DNA of 64,000 nucleotides from Chryseobacterium lathyri (lineage in GTDB: Bacteria; Bacteroidota; Bacteroidia; Flavobacteriales; Weeksellaceae). The notes below the pieces were generated by a model. The model ran no database searches and had not been told where the DNA came from. It saw nothing but the letters and a program-made list of their open reading frames with translations. Both the position numbers and the translations under genes were made by a program. The DNA is taken from NCBI RefSeq assembly GCF_003290185.1, contig NZ_QNFY01000002.1:186001-250000 (forward strand), given 5' to 3'. Shown piece after piece: positions 53,288-61,438 of this stretch; within the stretch, counting starts at the first letter, position 1; the number at the start of each line of letters is the position of its first letter.

Positions 53288-53992
53288 ATGCTGTTAACGG
53301 AACTTACTCAGATTTTATTTGCACAGATTACTGCTCCTGCAGTTGCAACAGACGATTTAGAATTTTCATTTTGGAAGATCATGTTCCACGGAGGGGCTTT
53401 CGCTAAAATTGTAATGTTTATCGTTCTGGCTTTAGGTGTATTTTCACTCTATCTGTTCTTTGAACGTTTTTTCTTTATTAAAAGGCTGACTTCAAAGACA
53501 GATGCCAACTTCATGGAGAATATTGAAGATTTTATCAAAGAAGGGAAAATTGAATCGGCTGCGGATTACTGTAAAAGACAGAATTCTCCGGAAGGCAGAA
53601 TTTTGGAAAAGGGGATTTCAAGATTGGGACGCCCTGTTTCCGATATTGTAAGCGCCATGGAATCGCAGGCTCAGGTAGAAGTAGCGAATATGGAGAAGAA
53701 TCTGAATCTTTTGGCTGTGGTACCGAGTATTGCACCGATGTTGGGGCTTTTAGGAACGGTTATCGGGATGATCATCGCTTTCTTTAACCTTTCTCATGCT
53801 ACAGGATCTTTCTCGCCTAAAACATTGTCTGAAGGTATTTATACGGCATTGGGACAAACGGCAGTAGGTTTGGCTGTAGCTATTCCTGCTAACTTTTTTT
53901 ACAATATACTTTTAACGAGAATTGATAAGTTTGTATTGAAAGCGCAGAATATGTCGGGAGAGTTTTTAGACCTTATCAACAAACCTTTATAA
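53288..53992 (+). CDS. exbB: MotA/TolQ/ExbB-family proton channel subunit
   Basis: An inner-membrane component that uses proton flow to energise TonB. The 234 residues have an N-terminal helix (about 37-60), a cytosolic stretch with KEGKIESAADYCKRQ, and two further helices starting near 145 (LLAVVPSIAPMLGLLGTVIGMIIAFFNLSH) and 185 (ALGQTAVGLAVAIPANFFYN). It precedes the ExbD-like gene by 95 bases and a TonB-like gene beyond, so the set probably forms one energy-transducing complex. Confidence 0.92.
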   Translation: MLLTELTQILFAQITAPAVATDDLEFSFWKIMFHGGAFAKIVMFIVLALGVFSLYLFFERFFFIKRLTSKTDANFMENIEDFIKEGKIESAADYCKRQNSPEGRILEKGISRLGRPVSDIVSAMESQAQVEVANMEKNLNLLAVVPSIAPMLGLLGTVIGMIIAFFNLSHATGSFSPKTLSEGIYTALGQTAVGLAVAIPANFFYNILLTRIDKFVLKAQNMSGEFLDLINKPL

Positions 53993-54087
53993 ATCTTTCT
54001 TATGAAATTGCTTACAAAACATCTATCTTTAAAATAATAATGTATTAAGCGATTCCATCTGACCATTAAAAAAGTAAAAAGAAACAG

Positions 54088-54486
54088 ATGAAAATTCAGA
54101 GAAGAAATAAAGCGAACCCCGAATTCAGTTTGGCAGCGATGACAGATGTTATCTTGCTGATGCTGATATTCTTTATGATAACTTCGTCAGCCGCCAATCA
54201 AAGCGCGATTGATGTAAAGTTACCAAAAGCGGGTGCGGTAGAAGATAATATTCCTAATCCTTTAACGGTAAGTATTAAACCGGACGGCTCTTATTTTGTT
54301 GATGATAATCCCGTTACAAGGGAACAACTGGAATCAGTAATTGTCAGTAAATTAACGGGGCAGGCGAATAAATCATTTACCATTCGTGCAGATGAAAATA
54401 CCATGCATAAAGATGTTGTTTTTGTGATGGAAATTGCTGAAAAGAATAAATTTAATATTGCTATTGCAACCGTTAAAGATAAATAA
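54088..54486 (+). CDS. exbD: ExbD/TolR-family biopolymer transport protein
   Basis: A 132-residue single-span membrane protein with the typical FSLAAMTDVILLMLIFFMITSSA, whose aspartate is the presumed proton carrier. The periplasmic domain ends with a conserved DENTMHKDVVFVMEIAEKN. It lies between exbB and the TonB-like gene on the same strand. Confidence 0.93.
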   Translation: MKIQRRNKANPEFSLAAMTDVILLMLIFFMITSSAANQSAIDVKLPKAGAVEDNIPNPLTVSIKPDGSYFVDDNPVTREQLESVIVSKLTGQANKSFTIRADENTMHKDVVFVMEIAEKNKFNIAIATVKDK

Positions 54487-54517
54487 TACCTCCGGAAAGC
54501 CGGAAAGATCATTTAAA

Positions 54518-55405
54518 ATGAGAAGTTACATTGTAAACAAAAACGAGCAAAACAGAGACAGGATAAAGAGTGCTATACTTTCCATCCTTATCTGGTCTGC
54601 GATTTTGCTTTTTGTTTTTCTTTATAAACTGAAGCCGGAGTTGGATAAACAACCGGATGAGGTGATGACAACAATGCTTGTTAATTTCGGAGACAACAGG
54701 AATGGAAACGGAATTGAAGAGCCTGCCGATCAGCCGGGAAGTTTGGCTGCGGCCACAGAAGAAGTAACTCCCGAGCCTGCTGAAACGCCCGTACCGGAAA
54801 CAAAAACGGTCATAAAGCCAGAACCTGCACCTGAATCTAAAAAAACGGAGGTAAAGGAAAAGGTAATTACAGGAAACAATTCTAAGGTGAGCATTCCAAA
54901 AAAAGAAGAATCAAAAAAGACAGATAAAAAGACGTCAACAAGTTCAAGCGCCTCAAAGAATACTAAAAAGACGGGAGCAACAACGGCGAATTCCAAAACC
55001 GGAAGCGGTGACGGAAAAGGAAATGCAGCCATCGGAAACCTGATCAGGGGGAGAGGAACAAAAGCCGGAAGCCAGGGTACAGGCAGCGGAATAGGAAATG
55101 CGGGAGATCCTTTAGGCGGTGACGGAAACGGAGACAGCAAAGTGGGGATTGACAGAAAACTAATCGGATACATCCCCGGAACTATGGGAAGGGGTGGAGA
55201 ACAGCCTGCAAACAGCTGTAAAGCAAGTGGAACCATTACAGTTGCTTATACTGTGGATAAAGCCGGGAATGTGGTTTCAGCAAAAAGATCAGGCGGAACA
55301 TCCGATCCCTGCATTACATCGAACGCGGTGGCATGGGTTAAGAAATATGTCAAAGCTGAAAAAGCAAGTACTTCCTCTACCGGAACTTATAAAATCACAT
55401 TCTAA
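54518..55405 (+). CDS. tonB: TonB-like energy transducer
   Basis: A 295-residue inner-membrane protein with one N-terminal helix (residues 19-36). A Pro/Glu/Lys-rich spacer spans the periplasm, followed by a Ser/Gly/Asn low-complexity stretch. The C-terminal domain (GTITVAYTVDKAGNVVSAKRSGGTSDPCITSNAVAWVKKY) is TonB-like. It starts at 54518; a reading from 54434 would overlap exbD. The ExbB/ExbD/TonB set likely powers outer-membrane receptors such as those at 23.5 and 61.4 kb. Confidence 0.85.
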   Translation: MRSYIVNKNEQNRDRIKSAILSILIWSAILLFVFLYKLKPELDKQPDEVMTTMLVNFGDNRNGNGIEEPADQPGSLAAATEEVTPEPAETPVPETKTVIKPEPAPESKKTEVKEKVITGNNSKVSIPKKEESKKTDKKTSTSSSASKNTKKTGATTANSKTGSGDGKGNAAIGNLIRGRGTKAGSQGTGSGIGNAGDPLGGDGNGDSKVGIDRKLIGYIPGTMGRGGEQPANSCKASGTITVAYTVDKAGNVVSAKRSGGTSDPCITSNAVAWVKKYVKAEKASTSSTGTYKITF

Positions 55406-55410
55406 AATAC

Positions 55411-55439
55411 AAAAGCACTTTATTCAAGTGCTTTTTTTA
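55411..55439. terminator. Intrinsic terminator overlapping a convergent gene end
   Basis: A perfect 10-bp stem AAAAGCACTT/AAGTGCTTTT (55411-55420 with 55426-55435) has a 5-nt loop and is followed by T's. It closes the tonB operon, and its arms contain the last codons of the minus-strand gene that ends at 55420. Confidence 0.85.
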
Positions 55440-55812
55440 TTTCATTGATCCTGTTTATCACAGGAAGGGCGAAAATTCCACTGGTCTGGAGATAAAGTTC
55501 ATAAAATGTTTTTGACTTGTCTAAAAAGTCTTTATTATTCTCCTGTTTACCTTTAAAGTAAAAAAGATTCCCCAGCATTTCATAATAATCTTTATGGTCT
55601 CTTTCCTGTCTTTCATTGACAATTGCAATGATGTCTTCTTTTGTTTTTGAAGAAATTTCCGTAAAATCTATCTTGAAAATATCTTTCATCAAAGAATCAA
55701 AGTCTAATTCTTTCTGCATTAAGCTTTCTTCAGGTTTATCCAGAATCAGTTTTTCCAACGCTTGAGTTAACTGACGTATTAATCTTAATGTGAATTCTTT
55801 ATCTGTGATCAT
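55420..55812 (-). CDS. Hypothetical helical protein
   Basis: A 130-residue all-alpha protein (DKEFTLRLIRQLTQALEKLILDKPEESL, then MLGNLFYFKGKQENNKDFLDKSKTFYELYLQTSGIF) that resembles a TPR unit. No family is recognised. Its 3' end forms part of the tonB terminator. It lies 55 bases downstream of the SpmAB fusion, so it is likely co-transcribed with it. Confidence 0.7.
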   Translation of the reverse strand: MITDKEFTLRLIRQLTQALEKLILDKPEESLMQKELDFDSLMKDIFKIDFTEISSKTKEDIIAIVNERQERDHKDYYEMLGNLFYFKGKQENNKDFLDKSKTFYELYLQTSGIFALPVINRINEIKKALE

Positions 55813-55867
55813 AATGAATTTAAAATTTATAATTTAAAGTTATTGGTGGTTCAACCACCATTGCCTA

Positions 55868-57271
55868 TTACGCAAAAAACAAATATGCCAGTGCAATTGC
55901 AGTAATTACCCCAACCAAATCTGCCAGAAGCATCGCAATTACCGTATATCTCGTATTCTTTACAGCTACGGCTCCAAAATAAACAGCAATGACGTAAAAC
56001 GTCGTATCTGAGCTTCCCTGAAGAACCGCTGCCAATTTCCCCTGGAAGCTGTCTGCTCCGAACGTGGCCATAGTGTCTACCATCATTCCTCTGGCTCCTG
56101 ATCCGGAAAGAGGTTTGATCAGTGCAGTCGGGAGTCCGTCCACAAATCTTGGATCAAAGCCGGCTGTGTTAGCTACCCATTTCATTCCGTCTATTATGAC
56201 ATCAAAAACGCCTGAAGTTCTTAAAAGTGAAATTGCGATCAACATTCCAACTAAATAAGGAATGATCTTGACGCAGGTCGTGAAGCCTTCTTTCGCACCC
56301 TCGATAAATGCATCAAAAACATTAATTTTTTTATAAACAGCCCCAAGAACAATTGCCAGGAAAATGAAGAGAATCAGCCCGTTACTTAATACTTTACTGA
56401 ACGTATCCAATTCGTCTTTACTTAATTGAACCAAATAAACAACCAGAAGTGCAATAAGAGCTGAAATTCCACCTACATAAGCAAGAACGACTGGTTTTAA
56501 TAAATTGATTTTCTGATATAAAGAAACAATAATCATCGCTGCCAATGTTGCTGCAAAAGTGGCGATCATGCAGGGAAGGAAAATATCAGTTGGAGTTTTC
56601 GATCCCATTGATGCTCTGATTGCGATGATAGAGACAGGGATAAGCGTCATTCCACCTGCGTGGAGACACAGAAACATAATCTGCGAATTGCTGGCGGTGT
56701 CTTTATTAGGATTTAAGGTCTGGAGGCTTTCCATCGCTTTTAAACCAAATGGGGTAGCGGCGTTATCCAGTCCGAGAAGGTTGGCGCTGAAATTCATCAG
56801 CATATGTCCGAAAGCCGGATGGTTTTTAGGAATATCAGGAAATAGTTTCGAGAAAAAAGGCTGGATAAAACGGCTTAAAAGATTAATTCCGCCTGCTTTT
56901 TCAGCAATACTCATGAATCCCATGAACAGGGTCATGATCCCAATCAGGCCAATGCAGATCTTTACTGCGGTTTCAGAAGTTCCGATAACGCCGTCTGCTT
57001 CCTGAACTCTGTAAACTTTTACGTCCTGTTTTAGAGAGTCTGTCTTATAATGGATCCTGCTGTCTGCAAAATCATTTTTTTTCATCAGGCTGTCTCTGAC
57101 AATCGGGGTGAGCGTATTCATTGGCTGTGAGGCAATCTGAACCGTGTCACCGCCTTTTCCTACCACCATATCATTGAAGATGGTTTTGTAGTGGCTAGAC
57201 GAAACGTATTTTATACTGGCAATGGCAATGGCAATGATAATGAAAGCCGACCAAATTCTGCTGAGGACCAT
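55868..57271 (-). CDS. SpmA/SpmB fusion (nucleoside-recognition 'Gate' membrane protein)
   Basis: A 467-residue inner-membrane protein with ten or so helices and two Gate domains. The N-terminal SpmA-like half contains SANLLGLDNAATPFGLKAM and the C-terminal SpmB-like half SSDTTFYVIAVYFGAVAVKNTRYTV. SpmA and SpmB are separate in spore formers; the fusion is usual in Bacteroidota, which do not sporulate. The substrate may be a nucleoside or metabolite, but this is unproven. It lies 127 bases after the 40-residue peptide gene of the RiPP operon, on the same strand. Confidence 0.85.
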   Translation of the reverse strand: MVLSRIWSAFIIIAIAIASIKYVSSSHYKTIFNDMVVGKGGDTVQIASQPMNTLTPIVRDSLMKKNDFADSRIHYKTDSLKQDVKVYRVQEADGVIGTSETAVKICIGLIGIMTLFMGFMSIAEKAGGINLLSRFIQPFFSKLFPDIPKNHPAFGHMLMNFSANLLGLDNAATPFGLKAMESLQTLNPNKDTASNSQIMFLCLHAGGMTLIPVSIIAIRASMGSKTPTDIFLPCMIATFAATLAAMIIVSLYQKINLLKPVVLAYVGGISALIALLVVYLVQLSKDELDTFSKVLSNGLILFIFLAIVLGAVYKKINVFDAFIEGAKEGFTTCVKIIPYLVGMLIAISLLRTSGVFDVIIDGMKWVANTAGFDPRFVDGLPTALIKPLSGSGARGMMVDTMATFGADSFQGKLAAVLQGSSDTTFYVIAVYFGAVAVKNTRYTVIAMLLADLVGVITAIALAYLFFA

Positions 57272-57398
57272 TTTAGTTTATTTTGGTCTTAAATGTAGCG
57301 AAAATTTGAGAAAAATGAATAAATCTAAAATGAAGCGGTTGGTTCACATTAATATACTGATCCGTAAACATATATGCAAAACTACGGAAGGCAATGTA

Positions 57399-57521
57399 TT
57401 AAAAGAATAATACATATGCGGAATATAGTATTGATAATAAGCCCAGTAAGCAAATTACAAACCCCACTAATGTTAAGATTTTGGGAATATCACCTAATGT
57501 TTCACTTTTTTGCTTTTCCAT
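57399..57521 (-). CDS. 40-residue single-span membrane peptide at the end of the RiPP operon
   Basis: A very short gene, ATG at 57521, one base after the stop of the ABC exporter (TAACATG), so translation is coupled. The peptide MEKQKSETLGDIPKILTL (first 18 residues) is followed by one hydrophobic helix (residues 15-40) with a cysteine near residue 24. It has no known family. Position and topology suit an immunity peptide, an exporter accessory or a leader-binding helper. Codon and spacing evidence supports the gene, but it is small. Confidence 0.6.
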   Translation of the reverse strand: MEKQKSETLGDIPKILTLVGFVICLLGLLSILYSAYVLFF

Positions 57522-57522
57522 G

Positions 57523-59697
57523 TTATTCTCCTAATTCTAGCTGATTTTTAATTAAAGAAAAATATTTTCCTTTTAAATTGATTAGTTCATCATGAGAGCC
57601 TGCCTCAATGATCGTTCCATTATCCAGAACGATTATTTGATCTGCATTTATAACGGTAGACAATCGGTGAGCAACCACTATCATTGTCCTGTTCCTGAAG
57701 AAACTATTTATATTATCTACAATTATTCTTTCATTTTCCGCATCCAGGGAATTGGTGGCTTCATCAAAAAAAATATAGTCGGGGTTTTTATAAATCGTTC
57801 TTGCAATTAATAAGCGCTGGCGTTGCCCGTGGCTGATGCCGATCCCCTCGGCTCCAATAATTGTGTTTTCTTTTAGTAATAAAGAATTGACAAAGGTTTT
57901 TATATTGGCGAGTTCTAAAGCCTTATCCAGCATTTCAATATTGGGGTTATCCTCCAATGATACATTGTACTTGATGGTGTCTGAAAAAATTACACTATCC
58001 TGTAATATAACACCACATTTATTTCTCCATAACTGATTGTTAATAGTATCAATCTGATGATCCCCAACCTCAATAGTTCCCATTTGAGGAGTGTAAAATT
58101 TTAAAATCAATTTTAATAAAGATGTTTTACCGCTTCCGCTTACTCCTACAATTGCGGTGGTCTTATTTTTAGGGATGAGCAAATCAATATTTTTTAGAAC
58201 GAAATTTTTATGATCATAAGAAAAACTTACGTTATTGAATTTGATATTCTCAGTTTCATGAAGACTATTAACGGTGCTTATGTTATCCTCATCTTTTTTG
58301 TTATGAATTTCGTTTAATCTTTCAAAACTGATTTTAACCAGTTGGTATTGCATCACAAAACTGATCAGTTGATTGATAGGCGCACTGATGCCGCCCAGAA
58401 TAAACATTACGGATAACATTCCCCCAATTGTCATTTTAGAGTCTATAACCGCCATAGATGCAAAAAATATAACTAATATTGTCTGAAAGAAGCTTACAAA
58501 ACGATAACTCTGATATTTCTGATCTATTTTAAGTTTTTCCAGTCTGTTATAATATATGTTTTTCTGGATAGATTGCCATTGTCTTGTTTTTGATTCTTCA
58601 AGATTATTTAATTTTATTTCCTGAATGGAGTTGATCATTTCGTACATCTTGTTCTGATCCTTCGAAAGAAGTGAAAAATCCTTGTGATCATTTACTCTTA
58701 TTTTTTCCAGGAAGCTAAAGATCCAGAGGAGTTCAACGATGGAGCATATGAGTACGGTTAAGAAAATATTAAGACTGAAATAAAGCAGTATTGCCGAGTA
58801 TACAACGACACTGAAAATGGCAAATACAGTTTGAATCAATTGCTGAGACAGAAAACCTTCGACTCTTTTATGATCGTTAATCCGTTGTGTAAGATCACCG
58901 ATGTTCTTGGAATTAAAATACTGAAAAGGCAACCTTGTCAGTTTTATCAGAAAATCTGAAATGATGGAAAAGCTGATCCGGCTGCTTATATGCATGAACA
59001 ACCAGGAGCGGTAATATTCCAGCGATATTTTGCTTAAGAAAAGGATGATTTGTGCACTCAGTACAAGATATATGAAATTAATGTTTTTATGGATAATTCC
59101 TTTATCAACCACTTTTTGGGTGAAAAAAGGAAAAATAAGTTCTATAAAGGAAGACAATAAAAGGGTTAAAGCAATAAGAAAAAACTGTATTTTATGTTTT
59201 TTGAGGTACTGGGTAACATAATTCAGATTAATTGTTTTTGCCTTACCGTTATTTTTTTTAACTGACATTAATGATTCTGTCGGCTCCAAAACAAGTATAA
59301 TTCCATCGTCTCCATTTTGTGTCCATCCTTTTATGAACTCTTCTTTTTTATATACTGTTTTTCCGAATCCGGGGTCTGCAACAAAAATTTTGGATTTTGT
59401 GATTTTGTATACAACAACATAATGATTTTGATTCCAAAAAAAAATAGAAGGCAGTTGAACATTCTTTATCATTTTTTGGAAATCCAATTTTACGGGAATA
59501 GGATTGAATCCCACTTCCTTTGAAATGGTTTTCAGGTCAGAAATAGATAAACCCTGTCTTGAAATATTGGAGTTGGTAATGATTTCATTTTCAAGATAAA
59601 AATTGTCATTGTAATATTTACCGATCATCCTCAAACAAGCGAAACCACAATCCTGACTGTCTAATTGCTTTATAAATGGAAAGTTTTTTTTAAGCAT
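57523..59697 (-). CDS. Peptidase-containing ABC transporter (PCAT, C39 family)
   Basis: An exporter of 724 residues that cuts the leader of a peptide after Gly-Gly and pumps out the core. The N-terminal C39 protease (1-140) has the catalytic cysteine in LDSQDCGFACLRMI and the histidine in NQNHYVVVY. Six transmembrane segments follow (about 165-440). The ABC domain has Walker A GVSGSGKTSLL (about residue 515), signature ISHGQRQR, Walker B IFFDEATNSLD and the H-loop VAHRLST. The LSGGQ signature deviates to ISHGQ. It overlaps the radical SAM stop by 8 bases and is followed at once by the 40-residue peptide gene. Confidence 0.94.
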   Translation of the reverse strand: MLKKNFPFIKQLDSQDCGFACLRMIGKYYNDNFYLENEIITNSNISRQGLSISDLKTISKEVGFNPIPVKLDFQKMIKNVQLPSIFFWNQNHYVVVYKITKSKIFVADPGFGKTVYKKEEFIKGWTQNGDDGIILVLEPTESLMSVKKNNGKAKTINLNYVTQYLKKHKIQFFLIALTLLLSSFIELIFPFFTQKVVDKGIIHKNINFIYLVLSAQIILFLSKISLEYYRSWLFMHISSRISFSIISDFLIKLTRLPFQYFNSKNIGDLTQRINDHKRVEGFLSQQLIQTVFAIFSVVVYSAILLYFSLNIFLTVLICSIVELLWIFSFLEKIRVNDHKDFSLLSKDQNKMYEMINSIQEIKLNNLEESKTRQWQSIQKNIYYNRLEKLKIDQKYQSYRFVSFFQTILVIFFASMAVIDSKMTIGGMLSVMFILGGISAPINQLISFVMQYQLVKISFERLNEIHNKKDEDNISTVNSLHETENIKFNNVSFSYDHKNFVLKNIDLLIPKNKTTAIVGVSGSGKTSLLKLILKFYTPQMGTIEVGDHQIDTINNQLWRNKCGVILQDSVIFSDTIKYNVSLEDNPNIEMLDKALELANIKTFVNSLLLKENTIIGAEGIGISHGQRQRLLIARTIYKNPDYIFFDEATNSLDAENERIIVDNINSFFRNRTMIVVAHRLSTVINADQIIVLDNGTIIEAGSHDELINLKGKYFSLIKNQLELGE

Positions 59698-60922
59698 ATT
59701 CAGTTTTTCGGAAGCTTTCTAAAAATTCTGTGTATTCAGGTTCCTGAATGGTAGGCAGGGTTTCATTGATGATTTCTAAGGCGTGCTCATAAGTCAGTTT
59801 CTGGACATTAGATCTTTCTCTTATTTCCGGAATCATGGCATCGACGACTTTATTCTGAAGATGGGTAATGAACTTTAGCATGTCATTGCAATATATGGTA
59901 GGATTATTAAATCCATTTTCTGCACTGTATCTATGGGGTATATATCCGCCTCCGCATATATCCTGAACCGGACATGCAAGACATTTTTTAGGAAGAAAAA
60001 AATTGGAATGATAGTAGAGCCTGATCAGTTCTGAATCAAAAATATCATCAAGATCATTATCTATGATATTAAGGTTGTTTTTAGTGAAGCTTTCTCCACA
60101 GATCTTTAGTACATCCAGCGTTTCAATACTTCCGTTTGTTTCAATAATAATAGTTTTGTTATATCCTTTTCCATAAGCATCGGATTTTATATCTAATCCA
60201 TAAATGCCATTAAGCATATTTACAAAGTAATTGATTGCGATGCCTTCCTTATTCGGATACCATTCATCAAAAATACTGATCAGCCAGTCGGCGGTTTCGA
60301 ATTCTGCAGAATCATGGGCATCATGGTTTTTATCTAATAGCAATAAATCGTATCCCAAGATGCCAAGACTAGAGAAATGTTTATAAGACTCTATTGGATT
60401 CAGTTTTGAATTGACAACGGACAGAATACCAAAATCCACAGAATGTTCAAGACATTTATTAACGCCATGAATTACTTTGTCGTAAGTCCCTTTTCCTTTA
60501 AAATCTATTCTGTTTTGATCATTAATTTCTTTTACTCCATCAAGGCTTATTCCAATGCCCATTTTATATTTATTGAAAATCTCGCACCATTCATCATCTA
60601 TTAATATGGCATTCGTCTGCAGACCTATAACGATTTTAAGGTTGTCATTCTCTATAGATTTTAGAATTTCTATGATCCGGATCATTTTAGCTTTCCCATA
60701 GAGTAAAGGTTCTCCTCCATGAAAAGTAATACTGAATTTTCTGAGATCATGCTGAATACAGTGCTTTTTTATTCTCTCCGCCAGAATTTGTACATTTTCA
60801 ATACTTATAAACTTAGGCTGATGAATATATGAACTATCTCCCATGTTGTACATGTAACAGTAGGTACAGTTGATATTACATCTGCTGCAAATTTTTAATA
60901 CTATTTGATCAATATTTCTCAT
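59690..60922 (-). CDS. Radical SAM/SPASM peptide maturase (FxsB-like)
   Basis: A 410-residue enzyme that modifies the precursor at 61070. The radical SAM cluster motif CNINCTYC (CxxxCxxC) starts at residue 15, with an extra cysteine at residue 12. GGEPLLYG (near residue 70) is the SAM-binding region. The C-terminal SPASM part has CGESF and the CLACPVQDICGGGYIPHRYS segment, whose CGGG..HRY block and following NPTIYC match the FxsB/FxSxx-COOH-type maturases. It would bind auxiliary Fe-S clusters and form crosslinks on the core peptide. The stop lies 8 bases inside the ABC gene start. Confidence 0.9.
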   Translation of the reverse strand: MRNIDQIVLKICSRCNINCTYCYMYNMGDSSYIHQPKFISIENVQILAERIKKHCIQHDLRKFSITFHGGEPLLYGKAKMIRIIEILKSIENDNLKIVIGLQTNAILIDDEWCEIFNKYKMGIGISLDGVKEINDQNRIDFKGKGTYDKVIHGVNKCLEHSVDFGILSVVNSKLNPIESYKHFSSLGILGYDLLLLDKNHDAHDSAEFETADWLISIFDEWYPNKEGIAINYFVNMLNGIYGLDIKSDAYGKGYNKTIIIETNGSIETLDVLKICGESFTKNNLNIIDNDLDDIFDSELIRLYYHSNFFLPKKCLACPVQDICGGGYIPHRYSAENGFNNPTIYCNDMLKFITHLQNKVVDAMIPEIRERSNVQKLTYEHALEIINETLPTIQEPEYTEFLESFRKTEYA

Positions 60923-61031
60923 GCTTTAATGGTTTTTATGGTTATTTACTACAAATGAAGCAGAACTGTTTTAAGCATCAGTTGAAAGCGTGTAATAAAG
61001 AGACTGTTTAAAAGTCTGATGGTAATTTTAT

Positions 61032-61060
61032 AAGAGACTGTCTTTTAAAGACAGTCTCTT
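61032..61060 (-). terminator. Partial terminator (attenuator) between precursor and maturase genes
   Basis: An 11-bp perfect stem AAGAGACTGTC/GACAGTCTCTT has a 7-nt loop (61043-61049), 10 bases beyond the precursor stop on the minus strand. The T tract that follows is weak. A related shorter hairpin lies at 60997-61018. Incomplete termination here would give more precursor than maturase, as in many RiPP operons. Confidence 0.6.
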
Positions 61061-61069
61061 AATGAGATT

Positions 61070-61294
61070 TTACAAATGTGTTAAGGTAACATCAATTTGT
61101 CTGGAGTATGACTGTCCGTAGTGTTCAGTATAGGATTGCGAATAAGACTGAGCATAGCCTATTGTACCTGTTCCACCAACAACATCCTCATTTAAGATGT
61201 TCTCTAATAAAACTGCTTTTGAAGATAATTCTTCGTTCTCAGATGATTTGCAGATGTCTAGCAATTCGTCTTTTTTTAGAAAAAACTTTTCCAT
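61070..61294 (-). CDS. RiPP precursor peptide with GG leader and Y-x-x-x tandem core
   Basis: A 74-residue peptide. Residues 1-41 are a charged helical leader ending EDVVGG, the double-glycine site expected for the C39 exporter. The core (42-74) holds five consecutive tetrads that each start with tyrosine: YAQS, YSQS, YTEH, YGQS, YSRQ (Tyr 47, 51, 55, 59 and 63), then IDVTLTHL. The neighbouring genes (radical SAM/SPASM maturase, C39 exporter) on the same strand make it a ribosomal peptide substrate. GG-leader radical SAM precursors are known in Bacteroidota; this tetrad core is not one I recognise. Confidence 0.85.
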   Translation of the reverse strand: MEKFFLKKDELLDICKSSENEELSSKAVLLENILNEDVVGGTGTIGYAQSYSQSYTEHYGQSYSRQIDVTLTHL

Positions 61295-61438
61295 TGTTTT
61301 TAGTTTTTAAAATATTAAACAAGTAAATCATAGTTTAAAGAGATTAATTTTTTATTTGCTCTTTGCTTGCAAGCGTTTATCTAAAAACTGTTCCTGCTGA
61401 TAATTGCGAAAATTATAAGCATAGAAAGCTGTTAAATC

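Noticed and set aside
54730..55236. 168-codon frame opposite the TonB linker
   Set aside because: It mirrors the low-complexity Pro/Glu/Lys and Gly/Ser linker and yields a Pro/Phe/Ser-rich protein with no domain.
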